Part shown: in pieces, positions 49,786 to 60,613 of the stretch
Layout: every line of letters begins with the position of its first letter
Position numbering within the stretch: the first letter of the stretch is position 1
NCBI GenBank assembly: GCA_907164885.2
Contig: OU015490.1
Location: forward strand, 222,006,727 to 222,070,726
DNA length: 64,000 bases
Source of the DNA: Dolomedes plantarius
Taxonomy: Eukaryota > Arthropoda > Arachnida > Araneae > Dolomedidae
Direction: 5' to 3'
The notes under the pieces: generated by a model
Database searches by the model: none
What the model was told of the DNA's origin: nothing
Seen by the model: the letters and a program-made list of their open reading frames with translations, nothing else
Position numbers and translations under genes: made by a program

Positions 49786-50454
49786 GGACAACTGTCCTGT
49801 CAAGGTCAACTATGCCATCATTTGACTATAAATCTCAATTTAAAACAATGCCCAACACATCTGAGGAATCTTAAAGACACAAAAAATAGGTAAAATCTAT
49901 CAAACATTCTGTAATTAGCTATGACATGCAATGTTATTATATACATATAAATGTGTGTAACTATACTTGTACCTATAATACTTTAATAAAAGGTTATATT
50001 ATACATATTTAGAATTTTTTAAATACTTTTGAAACGTAAATATGTCATGTATGAATACTGTATATTAAATACGTAAATTTGAAATTTTAGGCGATTTTAG
50101 CCCAATTTAAGGCGTATGCGCGAACTAAAGATATTATGTAAAAGCTACAAAATATTTTTTTAGGTGCAAACTACGCTATATACTGACAATTTATGGCTGT
50201 TGCATTATATAAAATTACAAAAAAAAAACTAATTTTGTTATTTTTTGAAAATTTCAATTTTTAACATATTTTTTCAAACTTTCAGCCTCATGCGCGAACT
50301 GAAGATATCAACTTAGATTTTCTTTCCCCAATTGAGGATACCAAACTACAACTTTTGAGAGATAACGCGATTCCGAAATAAAAAAATCGATTTTTTTCGA
50401 ACCACCCTAATGCACACACAGATACAGAAATACACCGTATATACTAAAATGTTT

Positions 50455-50600
50455 ATAATATCTATATATATAAAACAGTTCCGTAAATGACTGACTGACT
50501 GATTGACTGACATATAACGCACAGACCAAACCGCTGGACCTAAAGTGCTGAAATTTTGTACGGTGATTCTTCTTATAGTGCAGGGGTGCAGTAAGAAAGA
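50455..50600 (+). other. Helitron-like terminal sequence (candidate)
   Basis: TCTATATATATAAAACAG, then GACTGACTGACTGATTGACT, then ACGCACAGACCAAACCGCTG and GCTGAAATTTTGTACGG. This order is a known arthropod repeat motif that I associate with Helitron-type ends (5' TC). No Rep/helicase gene, 3' hairpin-CTRR end or second copy is in the window. Confidence 0.3.
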
Positions 50601-51180
50601 TTTATAAAAAATTCTTCTTAGATTTTTCAAATTAAATTTTTAAGCTGTTTTTGTAATTTTTTTAAGTTTGGGTTTAAAATAATAATTTGAGGGTTATAAA
50701 ATTTGTATTAAAGGAAGACCACAAAAATTCCTTTAAAATGAAAACTTTTTCAAATCTTTACCTCCATTTTCTGAAATTTGGGGAATTTTTAAAGATTAAT
50801 TTTTAGAATTAAATTTATTAAATTCTGATCACGTGGTTTCGTTTTCTTTTTGTGATAATTTAAACTAATTTTGCGTCACGTGCATAAGAACGAAATGGAC
50901 ACAAATATATTTTTTTTCTTGCTAATACGGTAGATGATTGGACATTATCCAAAAAAATTTTAAAATACAGTAAAATATATGTTCCTCAAACTGTACTATA
51001 TTAACTGTACTATATTCTTCAGTATGTTCTATTAGATTTAATTTGAACATTTTCTTCTACAGTATTTTGTCTATAAAAATATCCTTTACGATTTTTTATA
51101 AATATATTTTTTTGGTTTTTTAACATCAATTGCATACATTGATCGTTGTATTTATTACACACACACACACACATATACTA
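50601..51180. other. AT-rich stretch before hAT-like element 2
   Basis: No gene. 51125-51152 (CAATTGCATACATTGATCGT and on) recurs at 54427-54455 beyond the next element. A (CA)n run stands at 51157-51173. Confidence 0.45.
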
Positions 51181-51203
51181 CATATATATATATATATATA
51201 TAT

Positions 51204-54200
51204 TAGGGTAGAGCGAAAAACTTTTTCTTGAAATTCACATTGCCTGAGTCATCATTTGGTGTGAAACTGCCTGAAACAAATTTTCTCCAAATTTCAGCTC
51301 AAAATGTTGCCAGCTTCAGGTTCCACAACTCAAGTGAATGATTGTATTGCCTTTTTTTAAAGTTTTCAATGCATTTTTATGAAATAATAATAATTAATTA
51401 ATTGAATAATTAATTTGTAAATTAATAATAATTAATATTTAATAGTAATACACTTATTTACTATTAAATATTAATATTAATAAGTTGTACTTATTTAATA
51501 ATTAATATTAATATTAATATTTATTGTCAAATGTCAGTGCTAGAAATTGCATTTCGTACATAGATCGCAATTTTGTATTTCAAATATCTACTAAAGGGCA
51601 GCACGTATTCTATTCTGATAGCTGTTTTATCATAATCTAAGCAGGCACGTTATGCGTGGAATTCCACGTTTATTGCGTGGAATGATTCGTTATTGCGACT
51701 GTTGTCTTTCTTTGATGCTTGTCTTTCTTTCAACAACTTGTTTCCAATTTGTGGTTTCTAATTTGTAGTTACAATAAGTTGTATCAATTGTGATTTATAT
51801 TAATACGGACTTTTAATTAAATCATAAACATAAATATAACCTCAACTGGAAGTGAAACTTTTTGTAGTGTTTTTGGAACTCCAGTACATCTGAATGAGAC
51901 AGTGTCCCCCTCGTATACTGATTTAATGAAGCATTTACTATGATATATTTTGGAGGAAGGAGAACAAGAAAGATCATTCTGTAAAAGATATCAGCGAAAT
52001 TGTTTTCAGAACTATCAGCGTTGAAAGAATTTGGAAGAATGACCCATTGCCTGTGGTCAGTCATCAAGAAGTTATTCATCTTATTAGAAATGACAATCTA
52101 AAGTACAAAAATATAAAAACAATGCCCAAATCTCCAATAGGGGCTGACAAAATTTGGAAAGATTTTTTTTGACCAAGCAAACAGTACTTTGTTTGATATT
52201 TCTGTTTTAATTACGAACAATGCAAGTGTTCCGTGAAAGTTCCAAGTATGGAACGAAACTTTTTAGCAGACCAACGGAATGAGAGAAAAATGTCAATAGG
52301 ATCTATTGACATTTCTGCAACTCAAAAACTGGAGCGTATAAGAGAAAGGCAATGTATAAGGAAAAATCAGGAAGCTAAAGCAATGGAATTGAAAGATAAT
52401 GCTCCTTCATCTAAAAATATTACAGATTTAGAAGCAAACGCTGTCTGATTCAAAATTAGAAGATATCTCTGAAGATGATGACGATTACGTTAGTCTTGAA
52501 GCCAAATGTCGGAAGACAACTGATGATGAATCTCCCTCAACCTCCAAGTCAGGCCAAATGAGAATATCACTACCAAATCTAACCGTTGCTTGGCATAGAA
52601 CGAGATTATTGGATAGGTCATCTGCTATCATTGCATCCTCTGTACTTCGCGATATAGGGATTGTATCCAAAGATACTCCATCTAAAGTTATTGACAGGAG
52701 TAAGCTAAAGAGAGAACGTCAAAAGGTCCGATCACAGCTTAATTCTACACAAGTAACACAGTCTTTGTACGCCATCTACTTCGATGGAAGAAAGGACAAA
52801 ACTATAGTGGAAGAAAAGAAGGGACATTCTTTATATAATACTATAACTGTAGAAGAGCATCTTGTTTTGCTGTCAGAACCTGGTTCTGTTTATATAGGAC
52901 ATGTGACTCCGGATTCTGGGTCTAGTGCGGATATTATACGAAGCATCATCAACTTCGTTACACAGGAAGCGATTACACTTCCGGAACTGGTTGTCGTTGG
53001 GTGTGATGGAACGAAAGTCAACGTTGAGAATAAAAATGGTGCAGTTAGACGACTTGAAATCTTTGTTGGCCATAAATTGCACTGGTTTGTATGTCTATTG
53101 CATACTAACGAACTACCTCTTCGCCACCTTTTCGAGAACATTGACGAAAAGGCATCTGGGCCTCACCAGTTTTCCGGAACAATAGGAAAATCTCTGCAAA
53201 CGAGCGAAACCCTTGATGTGACAATTTTGTTTTCTATTCCAGTTTCTCTGCCTGAAAATGATAAAAAAGACCTCAGTGCAAACCAAAAATACCTTTTCGA
53301 TATTTCTAGGGCAATATCCTCGGGGAAGTTCCTTGCAGATTTAGCAAACAGAAGTCCCGGAACGATGTCTCATTCAAGATGGCTCATTACAGCCAACAGA
53401 ATTCTGCGAACCAACAGAACACTTTAAGCTCCTAGTAGAATATGTTATGAAAGTTTACGTGACATCCTGGTTTGAAATAAAGAAAATCCCAAGAGCTACT
53501 CATGGAGAACGTCACCTGCACTGAATGATAAAAAAAAGTTCATTCTTGCCAGAAGATTTTTTAAGTCAATTGTTCACAAAGTTATTCAGAGGAACTTTTA
53601 TTTTGCTCACTCTGAAAACATTCTGTTGGCATCCTGTTAGATTAACGATCACGTATTCGAGAACTTGCCTCAGAAGAATACTGAAAGCAAGAAAAATTGA
53701 CTGGAAAGGGTAAATATGCCAATTTGATCTTCCAAATTTAAATCTCGAAGCAGAAGAATATTTTGAAATGATTAACTGGGACATTCCTTTGGAACCACCA
53801 GCTACCATGAACCTCGCGACGAAGACATAGAAAGTATGACCAGAAACGGTTCACAATTCGAAATATTGAAGCTCCCTTGCTTTTCTCAAGCAGTAGAGAG
53901 GCATGTGCGACTGGTAACTTAATCATCATTGGTAACATGTGGCTCAGAAGCCAGTGATGGAAACATTCGCAGTGGAATCAAGTCACGAAAGGAACTTCCA
54001 AAGTTTGACACCAAAGATAATTATTTTGGTCCTCATGTGAAATCCGAAATTGAAGACTGATTAAAGTAAATTGCAGGTGAGTGATATTTTTTGAAATGAT
54101 AATGTTTTCCTGTATCTTTTTTATAATTAGAACTGTTTTTGAGTCAGAAAATAGAGCTATTGTAAACATTAAAATTAAATAACAAATTGATTTTTTTTTA

Positions 54201-54368
54201 ACTTTTGACATTCATATTCCTTCCTTTGATCCCCTGTGTGGAACCTGAATATGATGAGTGATTGCGCTGGGATTTTTTCGCAGTGTCTTTTTTGTCAAAC
54301 AGCCCCATTTGTTGAGTCAGAAAATATTAAAATTTAAAAAAAAAATTTTTCGCCTTTTTCACTCTACC

Positions 54369-54371
<3 letters not shown>
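51204..54371 (+). mobile_element. hAT-like element 2
   Basis: The left end TAGGGTAGAGCGAAAAAC and the reverse complement of the right end TAGGGTAGAGTGAAAAAG form a short TIR, with looser similarity for about 30 bp more. Flanking 8-mers are ATATATAT on both sides (51196-51203, 54372-54379), compatible with an 8-bp duplication but uninformative, because the site is a TA tract. The inside carries a transposase of the same family as 47423-49785. Confidence 0.75.
52190..54060 (+). pseudogene. hAT-like transposase, same clade, more decayed
   Basis: Fragments in order: the end of the Cys cluster with VKVPSMERNFLADQRNERKM (52220-52290), a linker, a long open part 52558-53427 with IYFDGRKDKTIVEEKKGHSL, LPELVVVGCDGTKVN, LHWFVCLLHTNELPLRHLFE, GPHQFSGTIGKSL, SHSRWLITANRIL, and after several frameshifts and stops IVHKVIQRNFYFAHSEN and a tail LPCFSQAVERHVRLVT (about 53870-53920). 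All match the motif order of the first element at roughly half of the residues, so the two are separate subfamilies. GCDGTKVNVENKNG differs from GCDGTATNTGWKNG in the first element. Confidence 0.75.
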
Positions 54372-54424
<53 letters not shown>

Positions 54425-54508
54425 GCATTAATTGCATACATTGACCGTTGTATTTAATTTGAATGTACTCCATAGCGAAGTGCGCGTTTTCAGATAGTTA
54501 CTTAATAA

Positions 54509-54582
<74 letters not shown>
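54372..54582. repeat. Two (TA)n tracts around a short unique segment
   Basis: TA tracts at 54372-54421 and 54512-54582. The segment between contains the sequence shared with 51125-51152. Confidence 0.9.
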
Positions 54583-54586
<4 letters not shown>

Positions 54587-56955
54587 TACTTAAAGGATAC
54601 TTCTCCACTACCATAATAAAATTTAAAACCGGTGGTCCATGTATCAATGGTGCATTATCAGGTTGAGGAGGATTGGTGCGATTGTCGCTATGAACAATTT
54701 ACATTTCAGAATTGTGATAATCACATCAATGCTTATCGGTGTGGTTATGAACAGTTGATTAGTTCGAAACATGAAGCCGCCGCTTTTTAATTTTTTGTCG
54801 TGTTCTAGAAATGTTCTTTACATAATTATTTTCCACTGGTATCTGTAAGTCACACACGCATGCGTCATCGAAGAGTATCTCAGCCACGATTGTTTCACAT
54901 CAACAAGAAATTGACGGTGTAGTCTCTTTGAGATCCTTAAGACATCCAGATTGTTGTTGTTGTTGTTAATGTTGTCGTTGTGTCTACGAATAGGGAACTA
55001 GATAGAAGGGAAATCCTGGATTATAGCCGCTGGTCTATAGCACTATCAATTGCACTATCTACAGAAAAAGGAGGGTCATTGTCTCAAAAGACTTTGGACT
55101 TCTACTTATTCGTCCTTGGATGACATTTTATTTCCCTTCTACCACGCTAACAGCGTTAACAACAATAACAAAAACGCTAACAACAATAAACCTTGCCAAA
55201 AATAGGAAGCCGACATCTCCTACCCATAGTAATTCAAACATAAGGGCCGAAAGTGCTGGCCTCACCAAGATAACAGCTAGTCCCTCAAATCCCCTACCGA
55301 CAAGTGGGGTCCGTCAAGAAATGTTAATTCTGGCCAGGACTCCCCAAGACCGCAAATGTCAGAGACAGCTGGCCGAGGCATTTATCTGCCGGTTACCACA
55401 CACTGCGACAAAGACACCTGACAGACGATCCAGGAATCAGAAATTGAGGGTCGGAAGAGAGCTACAGGGCATTTACAAATATATAAAAGGAAAACAAATA
55501 TAGTCACAACATTTATAGCTTTTAAATCCATTTCAGTGATGTACGATCAAAACCAGCAATCTCCATTTTTTTCCAATCTGAGTTAAGGATAACTTCTTAG
55601 GTCCTGTTCACTTAGAATCCGTGTCTCAGAGTCAGAATTGAAAATCCAGATTAAATAATTAAATGATTAATTAAATGGGTCGATGATTGGTATATGATTG
55701 GTTAAAAACTCTTACGCTGACACTGGCGGATTTTATGATCACATGCCCCTATACTATTTCAATCAGTTAATAACGAAATTTGGGGGAAAATGGCCTACTA
55801 ATAAAATATATTGTGGGGATTTTTCTAAAGTTCAATTCAAATTTCTGTCTCCAAAAGCGTGTAAGATATAATTCTTTAAATTTTACAAAAAGAAAAAAAA
55901 TTCTGATGAAGATATCTAGTTTTGATCCTACACCACTCATTTAATGATTTAGATACTTATTATTTAATTTTTTGTGTGTTGTGAAAGTTTATGTGAACTT
56001 GTCTGAACATTACATTAAATCCAATTACATAACATTAAATAAAAACGAATGGCTGTTATATTATGCAAGCACTTATTTCTGAGGCGATAACATTAAATAA
56101 AAACTAACGGCTCTTATCTTACGCATTTGAGAGGAAATGGAAGTGCAGTTATGGAACGTTATGCAAAGATATTTACATTGTTTCATTTTAGTTCTAAAAG
56201 CAGAAATATGTAGCTGGAGGAAATATTATGTAAACTACAAAAATGCAAGTAAACATCAGCAATTATCTAGCATTATATAATTCAATGTCCAAAATGCATT
56301 TACCATAATTTATTGTAGATGTCCTAAAATGTACGAAAAATGCATTATATACATTTATAAAACACATATATCACCTTTTAAAACTTTTTTTTTCTATTTA
56401 TCAATTGTAAAAAAAAATCAGTATGCTTTAACTCCAGTAACTTCATTTCTAACAGATACAAACACGTCAGCATTAAAAATATGCTGAAACATTTTTTGCC
56501 ATATAGACGTTATTTCAATAAAAAACCAGTACTGCATATCAAATTATGTAAACCTATGTCTGATATTTCTTGCATTTTAAATTCATAGCCGCAAATAATC
56601 ACATATTAATTTTATATATATATGTTAACCTTTATATTCAAACTAAAAATTCGTATTTTTAGAGAATGTAATTACTTATACTATAACAACATTGGAAAAT
56701 CTCAGTATCTATCTAACATGTAAAATTTGTCTGCTCTAGTTTTTTTAGAAATCGAAGATATATCTGTGACCTGTTATTGCACATTATAAATTAATGGAAT
56801 ATTTTTCGTTAGTGGAATTGTAGAAAATATCAAGTTATTTTTTCCTAGCATACAATTATAAATTTGTCTACTTCAAATGTTCTTAGATCTTGTAATTCAA
56901 CTGCAAATATAATGTACATTTGTTGATAACATGGCTATGAATTTCTAAATAATTA
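54583..56955. other. Unassigned stretch
   Basis: A (TTG)n-like run stands at 54951-54980. A frame at 55120-55503 begins in an (ACA)n-like low-complexity part and continues SGVRQEMLILARTPQDRKCQ and RRSRNQKLRVGRELQGIYKY. It is basic, not recognised, and may be a fragment of a retroelement. The rest is AT-rich. Confidence 0.35.
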
Positions 56956-57050
56956 GCTCATCCAGAAAGTAAATGCCATTTGGGTATTAAAAAAGATTAG
57001 CAATTTGTTTTCATTTGGTTTTTATTACAGAAAAATCTATACACCTTAAA

Positions 57051-57488
57051 CTACTTTTCGATATATTCACAATGCGAATTAAGGCATGTGTCATATCTTG
57101 GCACTAATTGAAACATACCCGTTTCGTAGAATTCGGCAGCTTGCGATCTCAACCAGTTCTGGGTGTTTACCTTGTTGTCATTATCACTTGCAAAGTGCCG
57201 GCAGGCAACAAATTTCTTGAGATGAGATAACAAATGGAAGTCGGATGGAGCTAGGTCTGGACTATAAGGAGGGTGACAGAATTGTTCCCGGCGAAATGAA
57301 TCAACCAGCGTCGTCGTTAAGCGTGCTGTAGGCTGTCGCTCGTAATCATGCACGAACACAATACCAGAAGTCAGTAGTCCACGCCTTTTGTTCTGTATTG
57401 CGGGCCGTAACTTCATCAGTGTCTCACAGTAAGCTGTAGAGTTTATTGTTGTACCTCTTTCCATCCAGTCCACTAACAAATCCTTTAA
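57051..57488 (-). pseudogene. Mariner transposase, C-terminal third
   Basis: Open for 142 codons on the minus strand: LVDWMERGTTINSTAYCETL, IQNKRRGLLTSGIVFVHDYE (second catalytic Asp), HPPYSPDLAPSDFHLLSHLK (third Asp, D34D) and WLRSQAAEFYETGMFQLVPR, ending HCEYIEK. This is the mariner (SETMAR-like) signature. The catalytic DNARPH motif is altered to DYERQP, so it is probably dead. The 5' two-thirds of the element are missing upstream of 57490. CTTTCTGGATGAG (reverse, about 56965) may be the decayed right TIR. Confidence 0.88.
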
Positions 57489-57489
57489 T

Positions 57490-58966
57490 CAGGACCTTCA
57501 ATAAAACACATTCAATTTTTTTTTCAGATAGTCTCTTCTAACGAACCTACCGTGGGTTATTAACGTAGTATTACTTATCGTTGCTTACCTCTTTTTTTTT
57601 CCTTGACGCATTTTGGTACTTTCTGTTTAACTGTTTACTGTTTTCCCAAGCGATACAGACTGGGTTTGGCACGCTGCCAAAATTATAACTCGCGACGATG
57701 AATGTCTGAAATTTTGCTTTATCCCGGACCGTTATGGAGGAACGAAATCCTACGTTAAAATTACCAAATAACAGCTAATCAAAGCTTAATACTGAGAAGT
57801 AGCTGTTTATTATTTGGTAACCTTTAACGCTATTTTAACCAATCTTCATTTTTTTCATCTTCTTCTACAGGAATACCATTTTCTTTAAAAATGCACTTTT
57901 TCCTCCATGTTTGCTATATTGAATTAGATGGAAACACACTTTTGGGAAGTTTATTTGTTTGACGAGGTTTATAGAATTTATAGTACTATACCGTAGACTT
58001 AAAAGTACTTAAGAGAACGTAGCATTGCTGAAATCTCTACAATATATACTTTAAAACGGAATTGTACATTTAAACAGTTAACCTTGTAACTATCATATAA
58101 ATTGACATGCTTTTACCAGGGCAAAAATATCAACAAATTGTTGTTGTCAGCATGCATGTAAAAGCATTAGTATGTAATGTTTAGCATGTAAAAGCGCTCG
58201 TGCTTTTACATGCTAATGCTGAGGACAATTTAGGATAAAGGAAAGTCATAGTGGAGAAATTTTTGTTCAACTGAACCCTCCTTTACTTCAAAACTACCTT
58301 TACTATGACCTGAATGTGTTTCGGGTAAGCCCTAACATTTTATCACATCAACTTGGAATCTCAGACCCCCATATAAAGAAAAAGGATTTCAGAAAATGAA
58401 AATTCCGTAGTTTATTACAAAATTTCAGTCTTTGCCAGTAACTTGCGTATACTTTTGAATACCGTGAAAGTTTGACTACAATACACACACGTGTATAATA
58501 CGCACCCAAAACTTTTTAATATTTTAATTAAAAGTGGAAAAAATACCTATTAACATAAATAAAATCTGTAACAAAAATAAACGAAAACGTCAAATTCGGA
58601 AGCAAAAGAAAATGTAATTTTTAATTCAAAAGAAACAATACTGTCATTATCAGTCTTAATCACTTTCACTAGAATACATCCATCTATGTTTGTCGTTTAT
58701 TCAATGTTTAAAACTGCATTTTTTGTACGCGGGTATAATACGCACCCTCATTTTTGCGGATTAAAATGTGAACAAACATTATACTCAAGATTTTACGGTA
58801 ATATTGTCGGTCAACAATGTGTTGATACTTACTTCTCTTGTATTTTAACAACAGAATATAATTTGCATTCTGAATTTATTTAAAACTGCGTTTGGGAAAT
58901 GAACTTAAATTGTTCCATAAAATGATAATTGTTACTTTTACGTGTATCTTCAAAAATATCTTTATA
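57490..58966. other. AT-rich stretch with a hairpin and a short direct repeat
   Basis: At 58181-58216 a perfect 15-bp hairpin TTAGCATGTAAAAGC / GCTTTTACATGCTAA stands around a 6-base loop. GTATAATACGCACCC occurs at 58492 and 58732 in direct order; it may mark an old TIR element, but no inverted partner was found. Confidence 0.45.
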
Positions 58967-59132
58967 CAGTGGAGTCCCGATAATCCGAATTTACGGTAAT
59001 CCGAAAGTCCGCTTAATCCGAAATCAAAAGTCAAAAAGAACTAAGCTTAGAATAAAACTACAGTGATACTAAGTAATATACAGTATATTTCTGAAAATTA
59101 CAAGAAGATTCAAAGTTTTACGATGTACTGAA

Positions 59133-59390
59133 CTAATTATTCCTGAACTGCATTTGTTTAAAAAAATCTTGAATATTGATGTCGAACAGAATAATCCCCT
59201 CCCTTGAAGCCAAATTACTCCAACGCGTCAGAAAAACGGTGTACGCTCTGGTCGCGGCGGAGTGTTGTTCTACATCAAATGCAGCCGCGTCGTCTGAGCG
59301 GGATACCTTCTGCTCGCTGTCACCGTCTGCTTCACCTTCACTCTCGTCTGAGACGTTGACAGGTTCTTTCAAAACTATTTCAACAATTTA
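59133..59390 (-). pseudogene. pogo-like transposase, C-terminal tail remnant
   Basis: The minus strand reads KEPVNVSDESEGEADGDSEQ, then KVSRSDDAAAFDVEQHSAAT and VFLTRWSNLASREGIILFD, parallel to 25954-26195. It is acidic and without a catalytic motif. It lies in the pogo-like element, on the strand opposite to the piggyBac gene inside. Confidence 0.55.
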
Positions 59391-59745
59391 CTGATCGTCT
59401 AAAATCTTGCACTCAGTGAACGAACAATTTACACTCTACTGTACTATACTAGGAAGCGTTCCGCTCTCTTATCACCCATTTCGTCCCGAGAATTGGTTCT
59501 GTTTAGACAGCTTTTATGAAATAAATTGTGTAATCCCACGTAATATATAATATCGGATGAGTCATAAATTCGTGCAAAGTTCAAAAATTCGTAATAAAAG
59601 AAGTAATGCTCGGAAAATTTTTCTGTTTGCTCCAATAGGATCAGAGGGAAGTTGGATTTTTTTTTTCATGTGAAAAAAAATGTTTCCAAAAGTAACTAAA
59701 AGAGGGCACTCACACGTCATACTGAGACGACTTATGCAAATCAGG

Positions 59746-60033
59746 CTATCAATAAAACACCTGGTTGGAAATAGATCCGACATTAACATTAAAATTCCAG
59801 CTGTTGCTCAAAACGTGACTATTCGGCAAATCACTAACTCCCCATGGTATTTTCGCAATGTTGACATTTATAGGGAGATAAATCTCCCCACTATTCAAAA
59901 TTATCTCAAAAATCTTGCTATTAATTTCCATAAAGATTTTCCAAATGATCTTATTAAAAATCTTGCCGATTACGACCCTGCTGACCCAGCTAACGAGAAA
60001 CGGCCCCGTGACATTCTTGCTCGTAACTTTTAA
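59746..60033 (+). pseudogene. Jockey-like reverse transcriptase, C-terminal tail
   Basis: From just inside the TIR the frame reads IRQITNSPWYFRNVDIYREI, then NLPTIQNYLKNLAINFHKDF and DYDPADPANEKRPRDILARN, with a stop at 60031-60033. This is the classical end of Jockey/X-element type reverse transcriptases (NAPWFVRNxxLHxDL..., YxPxxxxxRRPRxxL). Upstream codons (59680-59745) are TIR sequence, not RT. The fragment starts where the TIR stops, so it was either captured or inserted as a truncated copy. No poly(A) or target duplication is seen. Confidence 0.75.
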
Positions 60034-60269
60034 TTGTTTGTCCTGTTTGTTCGTCCTGTCTCTTTTTTCACCCTTGTTTTAGCTTTGCTTGTTCTATCGA
60101 AGCTACTTGTTTTCCCCACTTTCTAATTTCCTTCCTACTTTCGTTTTTATTGATCACTGAAGTTTTATGCATTGCTATATCATCCTACAATGGAGGGCCC
60201 GGCCCATGTACTGTAGTTACCACTACTCTTCCTGCAGCTCCTGAATATCCGTCATTCGAAGCCGGCAGC

Positions 60270-60555
60270 ATGCTTTCTTTACCAAATCGAGAGTTCGTGG
60301 TTAAACTTTTCTACAAGAATGGCGATTGCATAACTGTTGCATTACGAAAGCTTCGCACGGAGAAAGAACTGAAGGCGGAAAAAAGCCCTAATTCATTGAA
60401 TGGGATACTGAACTTAGTGCGACGTTTTGAGGAAACGGGGAGTTTGGAGGATCGTACACGAAGTGGCTGACCATCCTTGTGCGCGGACCACATCCATGTT
60501 GTACAAAGCGTCATGGAAGATTTGGCAGTCGAGACGCGCTGGTTGGGCAGCTAGT
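60270..60555 (+). pseudogene. DUF4817-type HTH of an IS630/mariner-like transposase
   Basis: ATG at 60270; reads MLSLPNREFVVKLFYKNGDC, ALRKLRTEKELKAEKSPNS and NLVRRFEETGSLEDRTRSG, a stop, then further family-like residues to about 60555. This N-terminal helix-turn-helix (NREKVxMVxxYxxxxxNxxxAxRxFRxxFP...FxxTGSVxDRxRSGRP) is the DUF4817 domain that starts many arthropod transposase genes. The catalytic part has been lost; the coding region runs out shortly before the piggyBac insertion at 60614. It is the probable original gene of the long-TIR element. Confidence 0.75.
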
Positions 60556-60613
60556 AACGCGCCCCACTTGCCTACCTTGTGTTCGTGGTAATGTTGAACA
60601 TCTGTTACTTTAA

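Larger units (their letters stand above)
46812..50409 (+). mobile_element. hAT-like element 1 with long TIRs
   Basis: The ends are TAGGGTGGTTCGAAAAAA and its inverted partner (right end finishes TTTTTTCGAACCACCCTA). The flanking 8-mers ATACACAC (46804-46811) and ATGCACAC (50410-50417) agree at 7 of 8. Both the 8-bp duplication with the nTnnnnAn pattern and the YARNG start fit hAT. The arms match loosely for about 330 bp (TCGCGCATAAGGCTT, AAATTGAAATTTTCAAAAAA, GCCATAAATTGTTAGTATAT and their inverted copies), unusually long for hAT. One transposase gene fills the inside. Confidence 0.8.

Noticed and set aside
46812..50409. Assignment to P or Merlin superfamilies
   Set aside because: An 8-bp duplication is also compatible with these, but the TAGGG end, the nTnnnnAn target and the C-x2-H block after the second Asp fit hAT better. 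Left open as the main uncertainty.
55120..55503. Basic protein of 127 codons
   Set aside because: The first third is a low-complexity ACA/ACG repeat and the rest has no recognised motif; listed only within the unassigned stretch.
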